DNA from: Daphnia pulex
Lineage: Eukaryota > Arthropoda > Branchiopoda > Diplostraca > Daphniidae
Reading direction: 5' to 3'
Assembly (NCBI RefSeq): GCF_021134715.1
Contig: NC_060023.1
Coordinates: forward strand, 11,160,001 to 11,224,000
DNA: 64,000 nt
A program made the translations under genes and the position numbers. This document shows positions 1-12,846 of the stretch, piece by piece (the first letter of the stretch is position 1; the number at the start of each line of letters is the position of its first letter). The notes under the pieces were generated by a model that saw nothing but the letters and a program-made list of their open reading frames with translations, was not told the origin of the DNA and did no database searches.

Positions 1-181
1 ATGTAGAAATTGGATATTATCAGCACATTTTGGTGGGCATCGGGAGAATTTAAAAGAAAAAAAAAAAGGAAAATGGGCGGGCGGGAATTCACGACCCCGC
101 ACGGCCCTCGTGTCGGGTTACAAACTTTGGCCGCCGAGAGGCGCTGTCGGATTGTAGCAACAGGCAGCAGCACGCTCACGA

Positions 182-204
182 TGTGTGTGTGTGTGTGTGT
201 GTGT
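182..204. repeat. (TG)n microsatellite
   Basis: Uninterrupted TG dinucleotide run of about 23 bases. Confidence 0.95.
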
Positions 205-569
205 AACGCACACATGCAGCAGTTGACGGAGTTAACTACAGTGCGACGGACACTCATCAAAAGTTTTGACGGGCGCGTTTTTATAAAACTAAAACAGAAA
301 ACGACAACTCGTCGCTTTTTCCGATTTCTGATGGGAAAACGGTGGCGGGAAATTGTGGTCTACCTGATTTGAAAATTGAAAAAAAAAATTTGGCGGTTGA
401 AAAAAAAAAGTTTGGAAATCACGAAAAATTGTCGTCCCGTGTTAACGAATCTGAATCGTAAACACGAGTCGATTTGATTAGACAGTTTGTTTGATTTCTC
501 AGATAAAAAGGAAAGAAGAAAAATCCCGATAGCTGTCGGTATTATTCGATTAGAAGCAGACGAACTGCA

Positions 570-590
570 TGTGTGTGTGTGTGTGTGTGT
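570..590. repeat. (TG)n microsatellite
   Basis: Uninterrupted TG dinucleotide run of about 21 bases, the second in the region upstream of the ETS gene. Confidence 0.95.
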
Positions 591-2228
591 TTTATTAACA
601 AAGAAAAAAAGGATTGCATAACTGCAACAAGGAAAAGGAAAACGTCAAGCAATAGTTTGTAGAATTGGCAAACGCCGAGTGCGTGAATCTCCGTCGAAAG
701 GATCGGTCGCTCATCTTGTTTCTCTCCTCGTTTCGATTGAATCGACAGAAAAAAGTCCAAAAAATCGAGCCGATTCGGGACTTTTTTATTTCTCTTATCT
801 CGACCCGAGTTGTTTTTATCGCAGCAGCAGCAACAGCGCAGAAATTTTAAAAAATAAAACACAGGAAAAACTGGACGTCTGTTTGTGTGTGTGGGTGTTG
901 TGCGGGGGGGGGGGACACACTGTGTGTTCTGCTCTGCAGCTGTGCCGTGCTCGAATCGGATAAAAAATCAATTGCGTGTCGGCGGAAAACTGGGGAAACA
1001 CACAAGGAGGGATCGTTTTGAGTACATCGAATCAGGGGCGTTTCTAAATTCGACGTCATGGAATTGTCAAGGTATTTTCAAATTTCCAATTGATAATGAT
1101 TCCGTTTTAATGAAATGTGATTTTCGTGAGATCTCGTCGGGATCGATCCCGGCGATGAAAAAAAGGAATAAGAAAACCAAAACAAACATGGCGCTGTCGC
1201 ATGATCTCTCTTTTTAATATAATTCCCTTGCTCTTTCTTAATTCCTTTTTATAAATTTCCAAGGCATCGGCACGTCGTTAGGGTTAAGAGACGTTGTGTT
1301 GATTAAGCGGAAACTAGATCGAACCCGATCTGGCCCTCCTCCCCTTTTGGGACTGGGGCTTGGATATCTTTTTGGCAGCCAGGAGTCGATGCGCTTTTAA
1401 TATGCGACCCCGATCGTGTCTGTACACAACAAATCGAGAAATAACGAAAAAAGAAAAAGAAAATTACAAATTGGAAGCCGATTGAGTGCGGCGTTTCTCC
1501 ACCGGGATCGGCGTGTTTATTTCATGTCGAGTTTTGTGTATTGTGGCTAAAGGGCGGGAGAGATGTGACGTGTTGAATGTCAAGTGAATTTAGTGGGATC
1601 ATTTCCGATGCTAGGTGACACAATGTCATATAGTATAGAAAATGATTGGCTGTCTCTTTTGTAGGGCTTGTTCATCTCTAGTGAGGTAGTTTGCTGTTGT
1701 TGTTGTCGAACGTGTATTAAAAATACATCGATAGAGATAAGATAAGATTATATGCAAAGAGTCTGGGAGGAGGGGATAAGGGGGTTTTGTGGCGGTGCAC
1801 ATTACCAGGGGGGTTTGTGTCGTTTATCCGGTCTTGCGACAGGAGAGGGAAAAAAAAGTTGTCGGGAGAGGTTAGTTATCGTTTATTTTTCCGGTTTGCA
1901 TGCGGATTTCGATTTAAGCCACCGCCGCAAAAAAAAACTTAACGAAATTGAACATTTCCTATGTTTCCCGACAAATTTAATTTACTTAAACGAAAGGGTG
2001 GAATTATCGTTTAATATTTTTTCCCCACGGTTTTTATGGCCGGGGAAAATCCACCGCCGAAAAATTCTTTCAAAAAATGTCTGAATTGAAATTTGGTTTT
2101 TCCTCTGTGAACGAATTTTTTCCTAACCGATAATCAATATTTTTAAAAATCATTATTTGTAATTTGATATAGTTTGACGTGCTCGGCCGGTCGACCCGGA
2201 GGACGTTGCGTCTCTACCAGCCGTCAAG

Positions 2229-5200
2229 ATGCCATCCGCCAGTCCGTTTGAGGTCAGTACCGAAGTTTGTATTTATTTTTTTCTCATTCGTAAATTGAAT
2301 AACTGGACCGACGACGGAATAAATTGCACGAGTAGAGAAAGCTTTCTCTTCTGTTCGATTCCAGGAATCCATTTAGTGTGCCATATTTTATTGCATTTTT
2401 TTAAAAAAGGTGTGAAATACGGTGAGAAATGGGGACGGACCCATTTCAACTCCGTTTTCTCGCCCTACATGGGGAAGGGTGGATGAAATAAATGAGCAGT
2501 TAAAAAAAGATAATTGTTTCAATTTTTATGTTGGTTTATTCATCAGGGTGGGCTGATCTGCGGCATCAACAAATCGACAGACTCGTCGTCTTCCTTCGTC
2601 ATCGGCGGAGGTGCCGGAGGCGGTTGGGATTGTGACGAATACTTCCCCATGTGCGACGACCTGTTCACCGTCAGCGTCGTCAACAACAACAATAGCAACA
2701 ACAATTCCATGGCCCCACATCTCGGCCACCATCTCATCAACAACCACCACGAAGCTCAGCCACAGCAGCAGCAGCAGCAGCAACAACATTTGGCGGTGGA
2801 TGTCTCGCCGGATGCATCCGTCGCCCATCATCACAGCAACCACCTCCATCAGCAACACCACCACCACCTCCAACAACAACAACAACAACATCCCGACGAC
2901 TTTATGGTTCACCTGTTGCCGCTCGGCGGTGGTGGTGGCGCCGACCAAAGCAACAACAACAACAACACCACCGCCAACAGCATGAATAACAATTCAGCCA
3001 CCGCCCACAAGACCATCCCAGTCTGTAAGTCGCCCATTTCTTTTCTTTCTTGATATTCTTCTTTCATTTACACTCAATTGAAATGACGGTGTTCATGTCG
3101 GCCATTGATCAACACACATTTTTATTCACCTGCCGTTTTCCAACTGATGAGTGATGGGACGCTTCCGGTGGGTTGGGTCCCGCAGGATCGGCATCAATCA
3201 ATCTCTTTTTAGATTTTCCAAATTTTTTCTCGTTAACAAAATTTTCAGAAAGAAATTGGGGGGGTGATAATAATTATTCGATATTTCTTGTGTGCCTTTT
3301 GTCCGTCGGGAGTTCGGCTCAAAATTCATTCAAGTGTGCCGCACCATCTGCCGGCCTCGTTGCATTGAAACTAAATAAAAAAAAGGAGTCGTCCTCCCAG
3401 TAGTAAATTGTGATACGGCTTCTTGGATAGGGTAATAATGATCGTAATTGACCGCAGACTGTTGTTGCTGCTGCTGCTGCTGTTGTCTGTGCCCGAACGG
3501 TCACACTAAACACCCCCCGATGGGAGAGCCGCAAAAAAAAAAAAGTGGGAAGAACCCAAAAGAAAAAAGAAACGGTTTTATAATCCTATCGACTATCTTA
3601 GTTTTTTCAGTATTTTTTGTTTTTTTTATCGGCCCATAATGTTGTGTGTGTGTTTGATAGTATTACATGTCCGCCATTATGCAACACGTCGACTTTATTG
3701 GTTTGGGAAAGGGAGGTGAACGTCCTAGGCTATTTTTGAAATTTTTCCCATTTTTCACTTGAAAAATATCGAATCTCTTCTCACCATGAAAGTGTTTTAA
3801 AAGACGTAATAATAATGACTTGATTTGAATCTTGTGGCATAGTTTCCAGCAGCTTTTCCAACGGCGCCTGGGAGAAGAAACTGCCGGCCGACTGGGATGA
3901 GAGCGACACGATCGATTGGCTTTTCACCGTCGCCAACAAACTGGGAATCCCTTGCGAATATTTCGCCAGTTTCAGTCACCTCAGAGGTAAGAAAAAATCA
4001 TTAAACGGACTTGATCAAATATAATCGAAACTATAAAAATGTCCATTTTCTAGGAGCCAATTTGCTGGAAATGAACAAAGAGGATTTCCAATTGAAGTAT
4101 CCCAATCATGGCCACAAATTCTACGAGGCTTTTAGGCAGCTCGTCCATCAGATCCAAATCCAGCAACAACAGCAACAGCAACAACAACAACACAGTCCAG
4201 CCATCATCGAAGGCAACGCCACTGATCTCTTGGGCCTGCAGAGTAAGACGTCGTCGCTAGCGTTTTCGTGAATTATTGGAGCCTTTCAAATAGTCTGACG
4301 TGTCTCATTTTTCCCGTTGAATGATTTGCTGTGTGTTTAGATGCGCCGGCCGTGCACCATCATCACCACCTCCATCCAGCCAACAATGTCGACTGCTGGT
4401 CGATGATGCCCCCGTCGATGGAGCAGAATAACTACACGGCCACGGTGGCTACCAACAGCACGGTGGTTGTTGGAGGCCAGCAACAACCGGAAAACAGTAT
4501 GGGACTGGCTAATGGCGGTTACTGCGGAACGGCGGCTCAAGAGCGGGCCGGCCAGCACCAGTACAGCAGCAGCAACAACAACCCGATTGATTCGTCGTCT
4601 ACATCGTCTTACATTTACCTCAACGGTTCAGCGAATCACCACCATCACAGTAGTAGTCATCACCAACACCATCAACAACATCATTCGGCCGGCAGCAAAA
4701 GTCTTGGCGGTTACGGAAGCGATCCGCTCCAGCTGAACAATTTCCACCACCACCACCACCAGCACAACCCGCACCACCACCATCAGCAGCAGCAGCAGCA
4801 ACAACACGAAAGTTACGATTCGTATTCGGTGGACTTGATGGGGCCGGATCATTACTCGGAGAATTACTCCAACAGTACGCCTTCTTCCGATCCGGAAGAG
4901 ATGACGGCGCCCAGCGATTGCGCCACGCCCCAGATGATGGCCAACAGTTCGGCAGTCAATGGCGCCGGGCTGCTGAAGCGGGTGGGCCGGCCCAGTACGG
5001 CTGGCAAGAGCAGCAGCAGCTCGAGCAGCAGCAGCAGCAGCCGGCGGAGGAAGCAGGACAGAGGCTACGGCAAACTCTGGGAATTCATCCGCGACCTTTT
5101 GCACGACCCCAAGTACTGCCCCAGCATGGTCAGGTGGGAGGACGTCAACGACGGAGTTTTCCGCATCGTCCAGAGCGAGAAACTGGCCAATTTGTGGGGC

Positions 5201-5474
5201 ACCATCAAGAACAATCCTCGAATGACGTACGAAAAACTCAGCAGGGCCATGAGGTAATAAAAAATTAATTAATAAATACAAAATTCAAATTTTGTAATTT
5301 TATTTTTAAATTGTTTCAAGGTACTACTACAAAAGTAAAGTGTTTCTGCCGGTGCTGGGCCGTCGTCTAGTGTACAAATTTGGTCCCCACGCCGTCCTGT
5401 GGAGGCCGGACAACCCGAATTTCGAGCACCCAACGATGGAAGGAGATGATGTGAGGCACAGTGTGAGGACGTGA
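2229..5474 (+). CDS. ESE-class ETS transcription factor (SAM/Pointed + ETS domains)
   Basis: Six coding exons: 2229-2252, 2547-3024, 3843-3986, 4054-4242, 4341-5253 and 5321-5474, giving 633 aa. The short first exon encodes MPSASPFE and joins in phase with the next. Residues ~20-165 are low-complexity N/H/Q. Residues ~175-250 form a SAM/Pointed domain (WDESDTIDWLFTVANKLG). A second long His/Gln/Ser linker follows. The ETS domain spans ~519-604, with LWEFIRDLL and the recognition-helix stretch MTYEKLSRAMRYYYK, then GRRLVYKFG. MTYEKLSRAMRYYYK and RRLVYKFG are typical of the ELF3/ELF5/EHF (ESE) subfamily, not of PDEF or E74. A nuclear, sequence-specific DNA-binding regulator is expected. The wing segment between YYYK and GRRLVYKF is divergent. 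SPDEF/Ets98B is the main alternative assignment, less likely from the recognition helix. Confidence 0.9.
2764..2926 (+). repeat. CAG/CAC/CAA trinucleotide tracts encoding poly-Q/H/N
   Basis: Clustered glutamine and histidine codon runs lie inside coding exon 2 of the ETS gene. Similar tracts recur at 4162-4192, 4353-4371, 4636-4685 and 4743-4806. They mix CAG with CAA and CAC with CAT, so they are not pure microsatellites. They produce long antisense open frames that are not genes. Confidence 0.85.
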
Positions 5475-6955
5475 CGTAATCGATTTATTGCGGTTAGTTC
5501 CCGCCAAGTATAGTTACAAATTACCTCATCGAAAATTAAGAGAAATAAGAAAAAAAAAGGTTGTTATGTAAGTAGAACAAGGGTTAAAACATGTTACATC
5601 CATTGCCAAAACAAACAAGATCGTTTTATTCCTTCAAACTTATAAAAGAATGGGAAAACAAATTTGTCATTATCGGGGAAAACAGACAATGCAAATGGGC
5701 ACAAGATTTCAAATCGAATTTTTTTTTTAGTTTTAAATTAAATTAAAATTTGATATACATAAAACAAAATGACGAGAAAAAAAATTGTAAATTTATTGAA
5801 TGGAGGCAATTGTGTAAACTTAATCACTTCAAAATAACAATGAAAAATCACGTCACATCGTTCTTTTTTCATCTCTTGATTTGATATAAATAATTATAAA
5901 TAGCTACGAAGAAAAAGGCAAGTGGTGCAATCAACGTGTTGTGAAATCTCTCTCGCGTAACCCCGTTTCAATTGGTTGATGAAATTGTCCTGATTCGTCG
6001 TGATGATACCCTCCCATTCGTCAAAACCAAATCATTTCAGAGTACCAAGAATCTCGTAAAATAATTTGCAGTTTCTCTCATTTGATTTGACGATACTTTT
6101 TTTGTTGTTGTTCTTGAGTTGTTGCTGTTGTTGTTGTTGACTACGTTTCTTGAATGAATTCCCGATCCCTGGCATTCATGACGTTGTTATTACTGTTGTC
6201 GTTTTCGGTTGAAATTTCACACACTTTTGTGCCATTCCCGTCACACCAAATTTCCCCACGCACACAATTTTGTTTTTCTACTTCAAAATTTCACTAAAAA
6301 AAATCTTTGTAAGTTGTTTATTCACCTGGGGGGTTTCTTAACCAAATTGTTTCTCTCTGTCGTGAAACGAAATTAAAGTCACGATCCATTTTTTTTCTCC
6401 ATCCACAAACTTGACCAATGCACCACATACACACACACACATTTTCTCCGACAAAAAAGGTTTTTAAAGCCTTTAAAAAAATTTTGATTCCCACGCGCGC
6501 ACACAAACGTTTGCGTTCTACCGCAGTGTTTTATAATGTATGTGTAACTTTTATACGTTAACGTTTTTTGTTTTTTACATTATTTTTGGAGAGAGAAAGA
6601 AAATTGAGTATCAGCTGCGTTTGATATCAAAGAAACACGCCCTTTTTAAAATTTCAAAGATGAAAAAAAAAATATAAATATATATATTTGAATATTTGTT
6701 TATGTATTTTGAAACATTTTGTTTTCGATACGGGAAATTGTATGAATTTGTTTTGTCTCACACCGAAAAAAGTCTTGGATGTCCCTTCCATCTCCTTCCA
6801 TTTATCATTTTGATCAATTTTGAAAAAACAAACAAAAAATACAAAAGACACGACTTGATTCGTCATTGATTATATCAAATGAAATTTGTGATTTCTTGGT
6901 TATATTTTAGATCATTTTTGCGGTTTTTAAAGCTGATGTAATTCAGATTAGTCGA
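5475..6955. other. convergent 3' intergenic region between ETS gene and Amt
   Basis: AT-rich DNA between two stop codons facing each other. It should contain the 3' UTRs of both genes. A minus-strand AATAAA (TTTATT at 6317-6322) is a candidate polyadenylation signal for Amt, though it lies over 600 bases past its stop. No conserved coding potential was seen. Confidence 0.5.
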
Positions 6956-9013
6956 CTACCAGGCTTGAATGTGTGGTTCGGAAGTCATTCGTCGAAGTCT
7001 GTAAGGAGAATTGGCCGGTTGAACTTTGGCCGTGCTGCACCGACCTAAATGGTAAAATCTAATTCTTTTCTAATTCTATTAAATAAAAAACAATCTTGTT
7101 TACTTATAGATTCAACGGAAATGATGCGCTCTATTTTGTCATCTTCCATGTGATAAGCCGCTTGATTGTGCAATGCTAAATCCAATCCTAATGCGCAATA
7201 TTAATTATGACGCTTATTTAAAAGTAATTTAACCTTTTTAAATTGTTATTATACCTATTTTCTCTTCTCTATCCGTCACCCTGTGCAGGTTGAAATAGCG
7301 CAAAATGACGAAAAGAAAAAGGACGGACAAGAAAGAAAAGATGGCGATGACCGCCCCGCCAAAGACGTTGACCAATAGGACCTTTTTGATTAGAAATTCA
7401 ATTGAAATGGGAAATAATCGATAAGGTTTAAAATATTAAAATCGCTGATACGTATGCGCTCGACTTGGATGGGCTGAGAATGATACCGTCGCTACCGAAA
7501 ATAGCGGCTCCGATCACGCCGAAATAGCCTCCGCCCAGCTGGACCGGAACCGAATTGGTTGCGTCATCAACTAAAAGTTGTCAAAGTCAAAAGAAATGGA
7601 ATTTAGATTAAAATCTGAAGTAGTATTGACGTATTACTTTGAAATCGTTGCATCGCTTTGAAAACAAGTTGAAACGCAAAATATCCAAGACATCCGACAA
7701 CCAGCGACGCCCACGGCGGATATTGATCGCATCCGGCGCAAATCACGACCTGGAAATCAGCCGATCATTTCGGAATAATTTTAATTTCACAGATAAATGT
7801 CCTTTTGCGAATGAATAACACTTGCCATTCCAGTGAAGCTGCCGTTCAACATGTTGACAATGTTCCAATTTTTGAGAGTTCGTCCCGATGCTGTGAAGTA
7901 GCGCTGGTAGAGAAGCGAGGTGACCGTTGCCGAGGCAACGCAAATCAACGTATTGAGGCACACGAGTGAGATGACAGCGCCGTCTTTGGATTTGGATATC
8001 GTCAGGTTGGATCCGGCGTTGAAAGCGATGGCTCCAAACAGAAAGATGAAGGCTCCCAATGTCACTTGCTATATGTAAAATTGATAGAATATGTACGATC
8101 AGATTTTATTATTTTTAACAAATCGATTTGTAGCTACCGGAATAGAATGCGGCTGGATTGGGTTGCAGTTTCCGTTCTTTTCAAATCGACCTGTTCGTGG
8201 ACCGGTCATCAAAGCGGCTGCCAAACCGGCCGATCCTCCCATGGCATGAACGACACCACTCCCAGCAAAGTCCCGATAACCCAACTGGGCCAGCCATCCA
8301 ATCGGACTCCAAGCCCAGTGACTGACTATCGGATAAGTGATTCCTGGTAATTTCCCAGTTTAAAAAAAAATTTAATCAGATTCAATTTGGTAATAGATAA
8401 CTGGACTTAATTCTAGTTATAACCTGACAGGAGCATGATGCTGGTGAAGTAAGCCGTCATGGAACTGCGTTCGTGCAAAGAGCTTTTGACTATCGTCGTG
8501 GCCGTAGCGGCGAAAGTGTACTGGAAGAAGCAGTGGGCCATCTTGTCGAAGGGCAGGCCGACCAGGGCGAAGTAACGAGTCCCGCAGAACCCGTTGCCTT
8601 CTCCGAACGCCAGAGCGTAGCCGCACAGCAAGTAGAACAGCGATCCAATACCTGCCGAAAGCGACAATAAATCGGGATTTGAATAACATAACTAATCAAA
8701 AGATATATGTCGGTAGCTTGATACTTGTGTCCATGTAGTTGAGAAAGAGGACGTTGGTGACGTTTTTACTTCTCACCGATCCCGACTCGTAGAACGCGAA
8801 TCCCGCCTGTAAAACTAAACGCGAAATATTTCCTGTTTTCTTTTCCCCCGGCCAATCAATGTGATTTAAGGCTCAGTTTAACTCACAGAAGACGATGCTG
8901 CCCATGACAACGAGGAAAAAGATGTCGACGTTCTTCTTGAAGGACTCCAACTCGTCGTGAATGAGATTTATTGAAGCGATTGGATCACTTTGATTGATCA
9001 AGGGCGACGCCAT
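6956..9013 (-). CDS. Amt: ammonium transporter (Amt family)
   Basis: Ten exons on the minus strand: 9013-8887, 8814-8725, 8651-8424, 8343-8138, 8068-7820, 7749-7638, 7570-7452, 7381-7255, 7187-7104 and 7044-6956, giving 476 aa. Family signatures are LQAGFAFYESGSVRSKNVTN in the first membrane segment, FAATATTIV, the signature block RDFAGSGVVHAMGG, then PHSIP and FNAGSNLTISKS. The soluble tail contains a basic ILRYFNLHRVTDREE stretch. Amt proteins conduct ammonium/ammonia across the plasma membrane as trimers with 11 membrane helices. The first pore histidine is present (VVHAMGG), but at the second twin-His position the sequence reads SVPVQLGGG, with Gln where AVH(G/F)GGG is usual. Donors are GT throughout; exon 5 uses a less common gttatt donor, chosen because it keeps the frame. 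Assignment to Amt rather than Rh glycoproteins is firm. Confidence 0.92.
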
Positions 9014-10400
9014 GGCGCAGCACCGTGCAGTGACAACACTTCTTTTATTATTTTTTCCCCCCTGCACTTCGGGATATTCGTTCGCTCACGATTTTGTCAA
9101 TGGAGAGCGGACGCTTAGTACATCGGGAAAAAGACTCTTTTTAAAGGCGAGAAACTTGCGTGCGGCGCACCAGCCATCTGGTTGTGAAGAGTCGGGAATC
9201 CGGTTCGTGACTAACAATGCCAGTTTCGTGTAGCTAAGAGATTCTGAGGACCAGGGCGCAAGTGCAACACAAATTCAGTTTCAACTCGTGAGTCAACTAG
9301 ATTTTTAATATCTCTGTATCTTGCACTACTTCATCATCGATCTTCGATTGCCAAGTTGGGATGCCAAGCTCTAACTGGTTGTAATCTCACTAATTATAGA
9401 TGGGCCATGCCTGGCCTCACATGGCCTACATTCTCCTATTCACTCAAGTTGGTGGACATGCTCATCATTTTGGAATGGCTAACTTTTATGCTGACAGTTA
9501 TTGTGTGTAATAACTTAGGATGCGTAGTTTCTGTGTTTGTTTGTCAATGATCTAAATGACGCAGCGAAGCTAGCTTGGCAACTCACGACACTTTGATTTA
9601 TTCATTTATTAACTGTCATAAGTACATGGGTTTCCAAAGATATATCAACTACTACTGGAAAAACAACACACTGGTTAATCTTCTGATTGGTTGGTGACAC
9701 TGAACTTAGACATTAGAAAATTAGAATTATTACATTAGAAAACATTTAAGTTAAATAGAATGGTTTCGATCTATACTCTAGAACGTGAGTTATTGATGGA
9801 TTTTACCTGCACTGCTTTTTCGATTTATTTTGGGATGACGTAGGCCACGTCAGTACATCGTCACATATTGATTTCTAGCTCGGTTTGAATTTGGCGCCAC
9901 CTATCGTACAGCGCCGAAATATCGGCCGACAAAATGTTTTGGTCGAGTCACAAAATAAATAAAAAAATTACCAAATAGTCTTTACTTAATTATTGAAGTA
10001 ATTTTTCATTTAAATTAATATTAGAATGTTTTCTTAACTAATAATAGTCAAATGTTGTGAAACTTTGTTTTTCACGAACAAAAAAAGTAGGTTACCCCCC
10101 CGGAAAAGCCTTGATGTTTTTATCCCGAATTTTGTGACAAAGAGAAATCAGCTGGCCAGGAGAGCACACGATGCGCTGAGTGATTGCGTTGTTGTTTGAC
10201 TTAACGTTTCTCTGTCTATTTGAGCTCATTTCTTAAACAGCCAAATCTTATCAAGTACCGTGTACACGTTTCCAAATTTTGATATGTTGAATTGATAAAC
10301 TAAAGTACTCGAGTGTGTAGTTTCGGAGCACCACCGATTCGCGTTGTTACTTTCGTTGTCGGGTGTTTTGTATTCGCCAGGAAAACAAAAGTCGTCAGGA
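9014..10400. other. divergent intergenic region Amt / RNF11
   Basis: This lies between two outward-facing start codons and must hold the promoters and 5' UTRs of both genes. The short open frames in it show no recognisable domain, and no TATA box was confidently placed. Confidence 0.5.
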
Positions 10401-11202
10401 ATGGGCAATTGCCTTCAAGGTTGTTGCGGTTGTTGTCAATTCTCTAGTAAACATTAATTTTCAGTTAATTCATTTATATTCTCCTTTAGTTGTCCTTTGT
10501 GTTGTAGAGATTGTTTTGTATACAGAAATCTGGTGCAATCCCCAGTCAACTTCACTCAGCAAAGCCTGTGAGATATTTCGTAACTCTTGCCTTTGTTCTT
10601 TTCCAAGGTCTGACCTCGTCCACTGATGGGGTTTCCCTGCTTAGGGGTAATGAAACACCACCACCATCGCTAGAGTCTCAGTCTTCATCAGACTTGCAGC
10701 TGCATGCTTCTTCATCCTCAGGAATGGCTTTTGGGCCTCCACCTCCATACGAGGTTTGTTATTCCAGTGATCGAGTTTGTTGCCGTGACCTTCAGTATAG
10801 TTTTTTTGTAGGAATCCATGCCCATGTATCACCCAACTCCCAACGTGTCAAGACCAGCTTCACAGCTCACCGAAGAAGAGCAAGTGAAGATAGCCAAACG
10901 TATTGGTCTCATCCAACACCTACCCACAGGAACTTATGACGGGTGCAAGAAAAACAGAGAGTAGGATCTTTTTGAGTCACATTCAGTACTGTTCATTGTG
11001 GCGGTGTTTATTGTTATTTAATTTTTACAGATGTGTGATATGCATGGTGGAGTTCATGGTGGGCGATTCCGTTCGATACCTCCCATGCATGCACACGTAT
11101 CATGTCGAGTGCATCGACGATTGGCTAATGAGAAGTTTTACATGCCCGTCATGCATGGAACCGGTCGAGTCGGCCCTCCTCTCGACCTACGAAGCCAACT
11201 AA
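10401..11202 (+). CDS. RNF11: RING finger protein 11-like E3 ubiquitin ligase adaptor
   Basis: Four exons: 10401-10446, 10608-10753, 10812-10960 and 11031-11202, giving 170 aa. The N-terminus is MGNCLQGCCGCC: Gly2 fits N-myristoylation, and the clustered Cys residues could be palmitoylated. Next comes a PPPPY (PY) motif, the known docking site for WW domains of NEDD4-family ligases. The block TEEEQVKIAKRIGLIQHLP is almost identical to vertebrate RNF11. The C-terminal RING-H2 has CVIC, LPCMHTYHVECIDDW and CPSC spacing and ends EALLS-type as SALLSTYEAN. Known family members sit on endosomal membranes and modulate ubiquitination of traffic and TGF-beta/NF-kB components. The start was chosen because the myristoylation signal and the exon phase agree. 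This is a complete family-length protein. Confidence 0.95.
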
Positions 11203-12846
11203 CTACTACATGCAAAAGACAAAGGCGTCATCACCTCATCAGTCCTGCTCTCTCTCTCTATAGAATGAGCTTCATCCGAACTGAGAATTTCATATTCGAA
11301 AAGCCGGAAATAACGCGTCATCGCAAAGTGATAACTGGATTCTTTATTTTGGTTCCTTTTCGAAAGTATTAAGACTGCGGTCGAAGAGGAGACTTTTTTG
11401 AGTTACGTTGTCCCTATGTTTAAAAAAGAGAGAGAAGGAGAAGAAGAGATTCCCGTGTGATAAAGTTTCGGTGAATTCGGTCGCACCAGATAGAAGAAGA
11501 AACTCTTCCTGGCTTCTGTTTTTACGCCTAGAGTTCGTACCTTTAAATATGATATACAAAGCCACTTTGTACTTTTTTTTTTCCTCTCTCTTTAGATTTT
11601 TCTATCTTTCATTGCGCTATAGGAGGAACGTTTTGTACCGCGATTATTAGTTTTTTTTTTCTTTATCGGCTCTCCTTTTTGTTTCGTTTTTCCTCGCCAC
11701 TAGTCTCTCAATTTCACACTGTTGGAGCGTTCAAACTCGTTTCGTTGCTTATTTTTCCTTCTTTAAATTTTTTTTCGTTTGATTAGAGCTCGTAGATTCA
11801 CGTGGGATTCAGGTCCTTCCGTTCTTTTGGGTTACAGTAACTTCTAAATCTGAAAAGGTGGTTTTTGTTGCTCTGTTTATTCTCTTCTTTTCCTGTTCAT
11901 CCACAACTGCCTTTGGCGCATTAGCGCGCAAACATATTAAGGCATTCCTTTGCGTTATTCACTTTTGCAGAAACGTTTCTGATATTTACGCGGTATAATA
12001 TGTTATCTTACGTGTGGTACGTCGGTGTAGTATGGTTTATTATTAGTTTTAACAACTTAATCATCTCTAGCAGGGAGGGGAGCCTATTTTGTGTCGTTTA
12101 ATTTCCTTCTTTATTATTTTCATCATTTAGTGAACAGGAAAATCTTCTTTTTACTTCGATGATGATGAATCATAATGTTCAATGAACATATACGAGTGCT
12201 ATTCTGCTGGTGAGTGTCGTTCGTGTAATAACTTTTTTTTTCGTAACGGCGAAATGCTAGTCCATCCCCATGTGTATGAAATATTATTGTAGCGCGATCG
12301 GGCGGCTTGGTTTCGAAATCATTACATGTAATCGGATCATTGACGATTGTGTTGACGAGGAGTTCATTGATTTCACTTACGTTTTATCTATGTAAAACTT
12401 CTAATTTCTTTGCATAAGGATTTTATAACTAGGTAAGTTCACCAGGAATGGATATATTTTCTTGTGATCCAAACTCACGAAACCAACATACAATTTGTGT
12501 TCCGATTATAATAGGTAAGACATACAGTAATAAGCAGATCATATTGGTTAAAGGATATTTACAATTTACACACATCACTAGGACTTAATGTAATGTACGT
12601 TTAACAGGACAAGAATATTATTGAGATTACGAAACCTCGGATCAAAACCATTTCACGTTCAGTTTTTTAACTGAAAGACGAGACAATAAAAACATCAAAC
12701 AATGCCAATGGGCCGGGGTCAAAATACTGAATACATTAGGGTTTTTTTTTAAGGATAGTTATAATATGAATAGGGGATCATCACCAAACACATTAGCACA
12801 ACATCGCACGGAATTAAAGCTATTCAGAGATCATTTTACCGGAAGA
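11203..12846. other. convergent 3' region RNF11 / Rab30
   Basis: About 1.6 kb of AT-rich sequence between converging stop codons, presumably mostly 3' UTR. A plus-strand AATAAA is at about 12685. No coding exon was recognised. Confidence 0.5.

Larger units (their letters stand above)
1..2228. other. upstream region of the ETS gene, no coding exon recognised
   Basis: No reading frame here resembles a known protein. The stretch holds two TG dinucleotide tracts, a run of 11 G at 904-914 and many A/T homopolymers. A sequence resembling a splice acceptor (gatatag) ends near 2172, and the following ~55 bases are GC-richer and run into the ATG at 2229, so a non-coding first exon probably lies further upstream. 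A possible donor (gtcaag followed by gtattt) is at about 1071. These non-coding exon guesses need transcript support. Confidence 0.4.

Noticed and set aside
2353-2362. gttcgattcc, resembling a tRNA T-arm
   Set aside because: No matching acceptor, D or anticodon arms around it; it lies in the first intron of the ETS gene.
2526-2948. 140-codon antisense frame rich in Leu/Val
   Set aside because: Arises from reverse reading of CAA/CAC repeats in ETS exon 2.
4628-5281. 217-codon antisense open frame opposite the ETS exon
   Set aside because: It is the reverse frame of His/Gln/Ser repeat codons and the ETS domain; its Val/Leu/Arg-rich translation has no domain and the sense frame is clearly coding.
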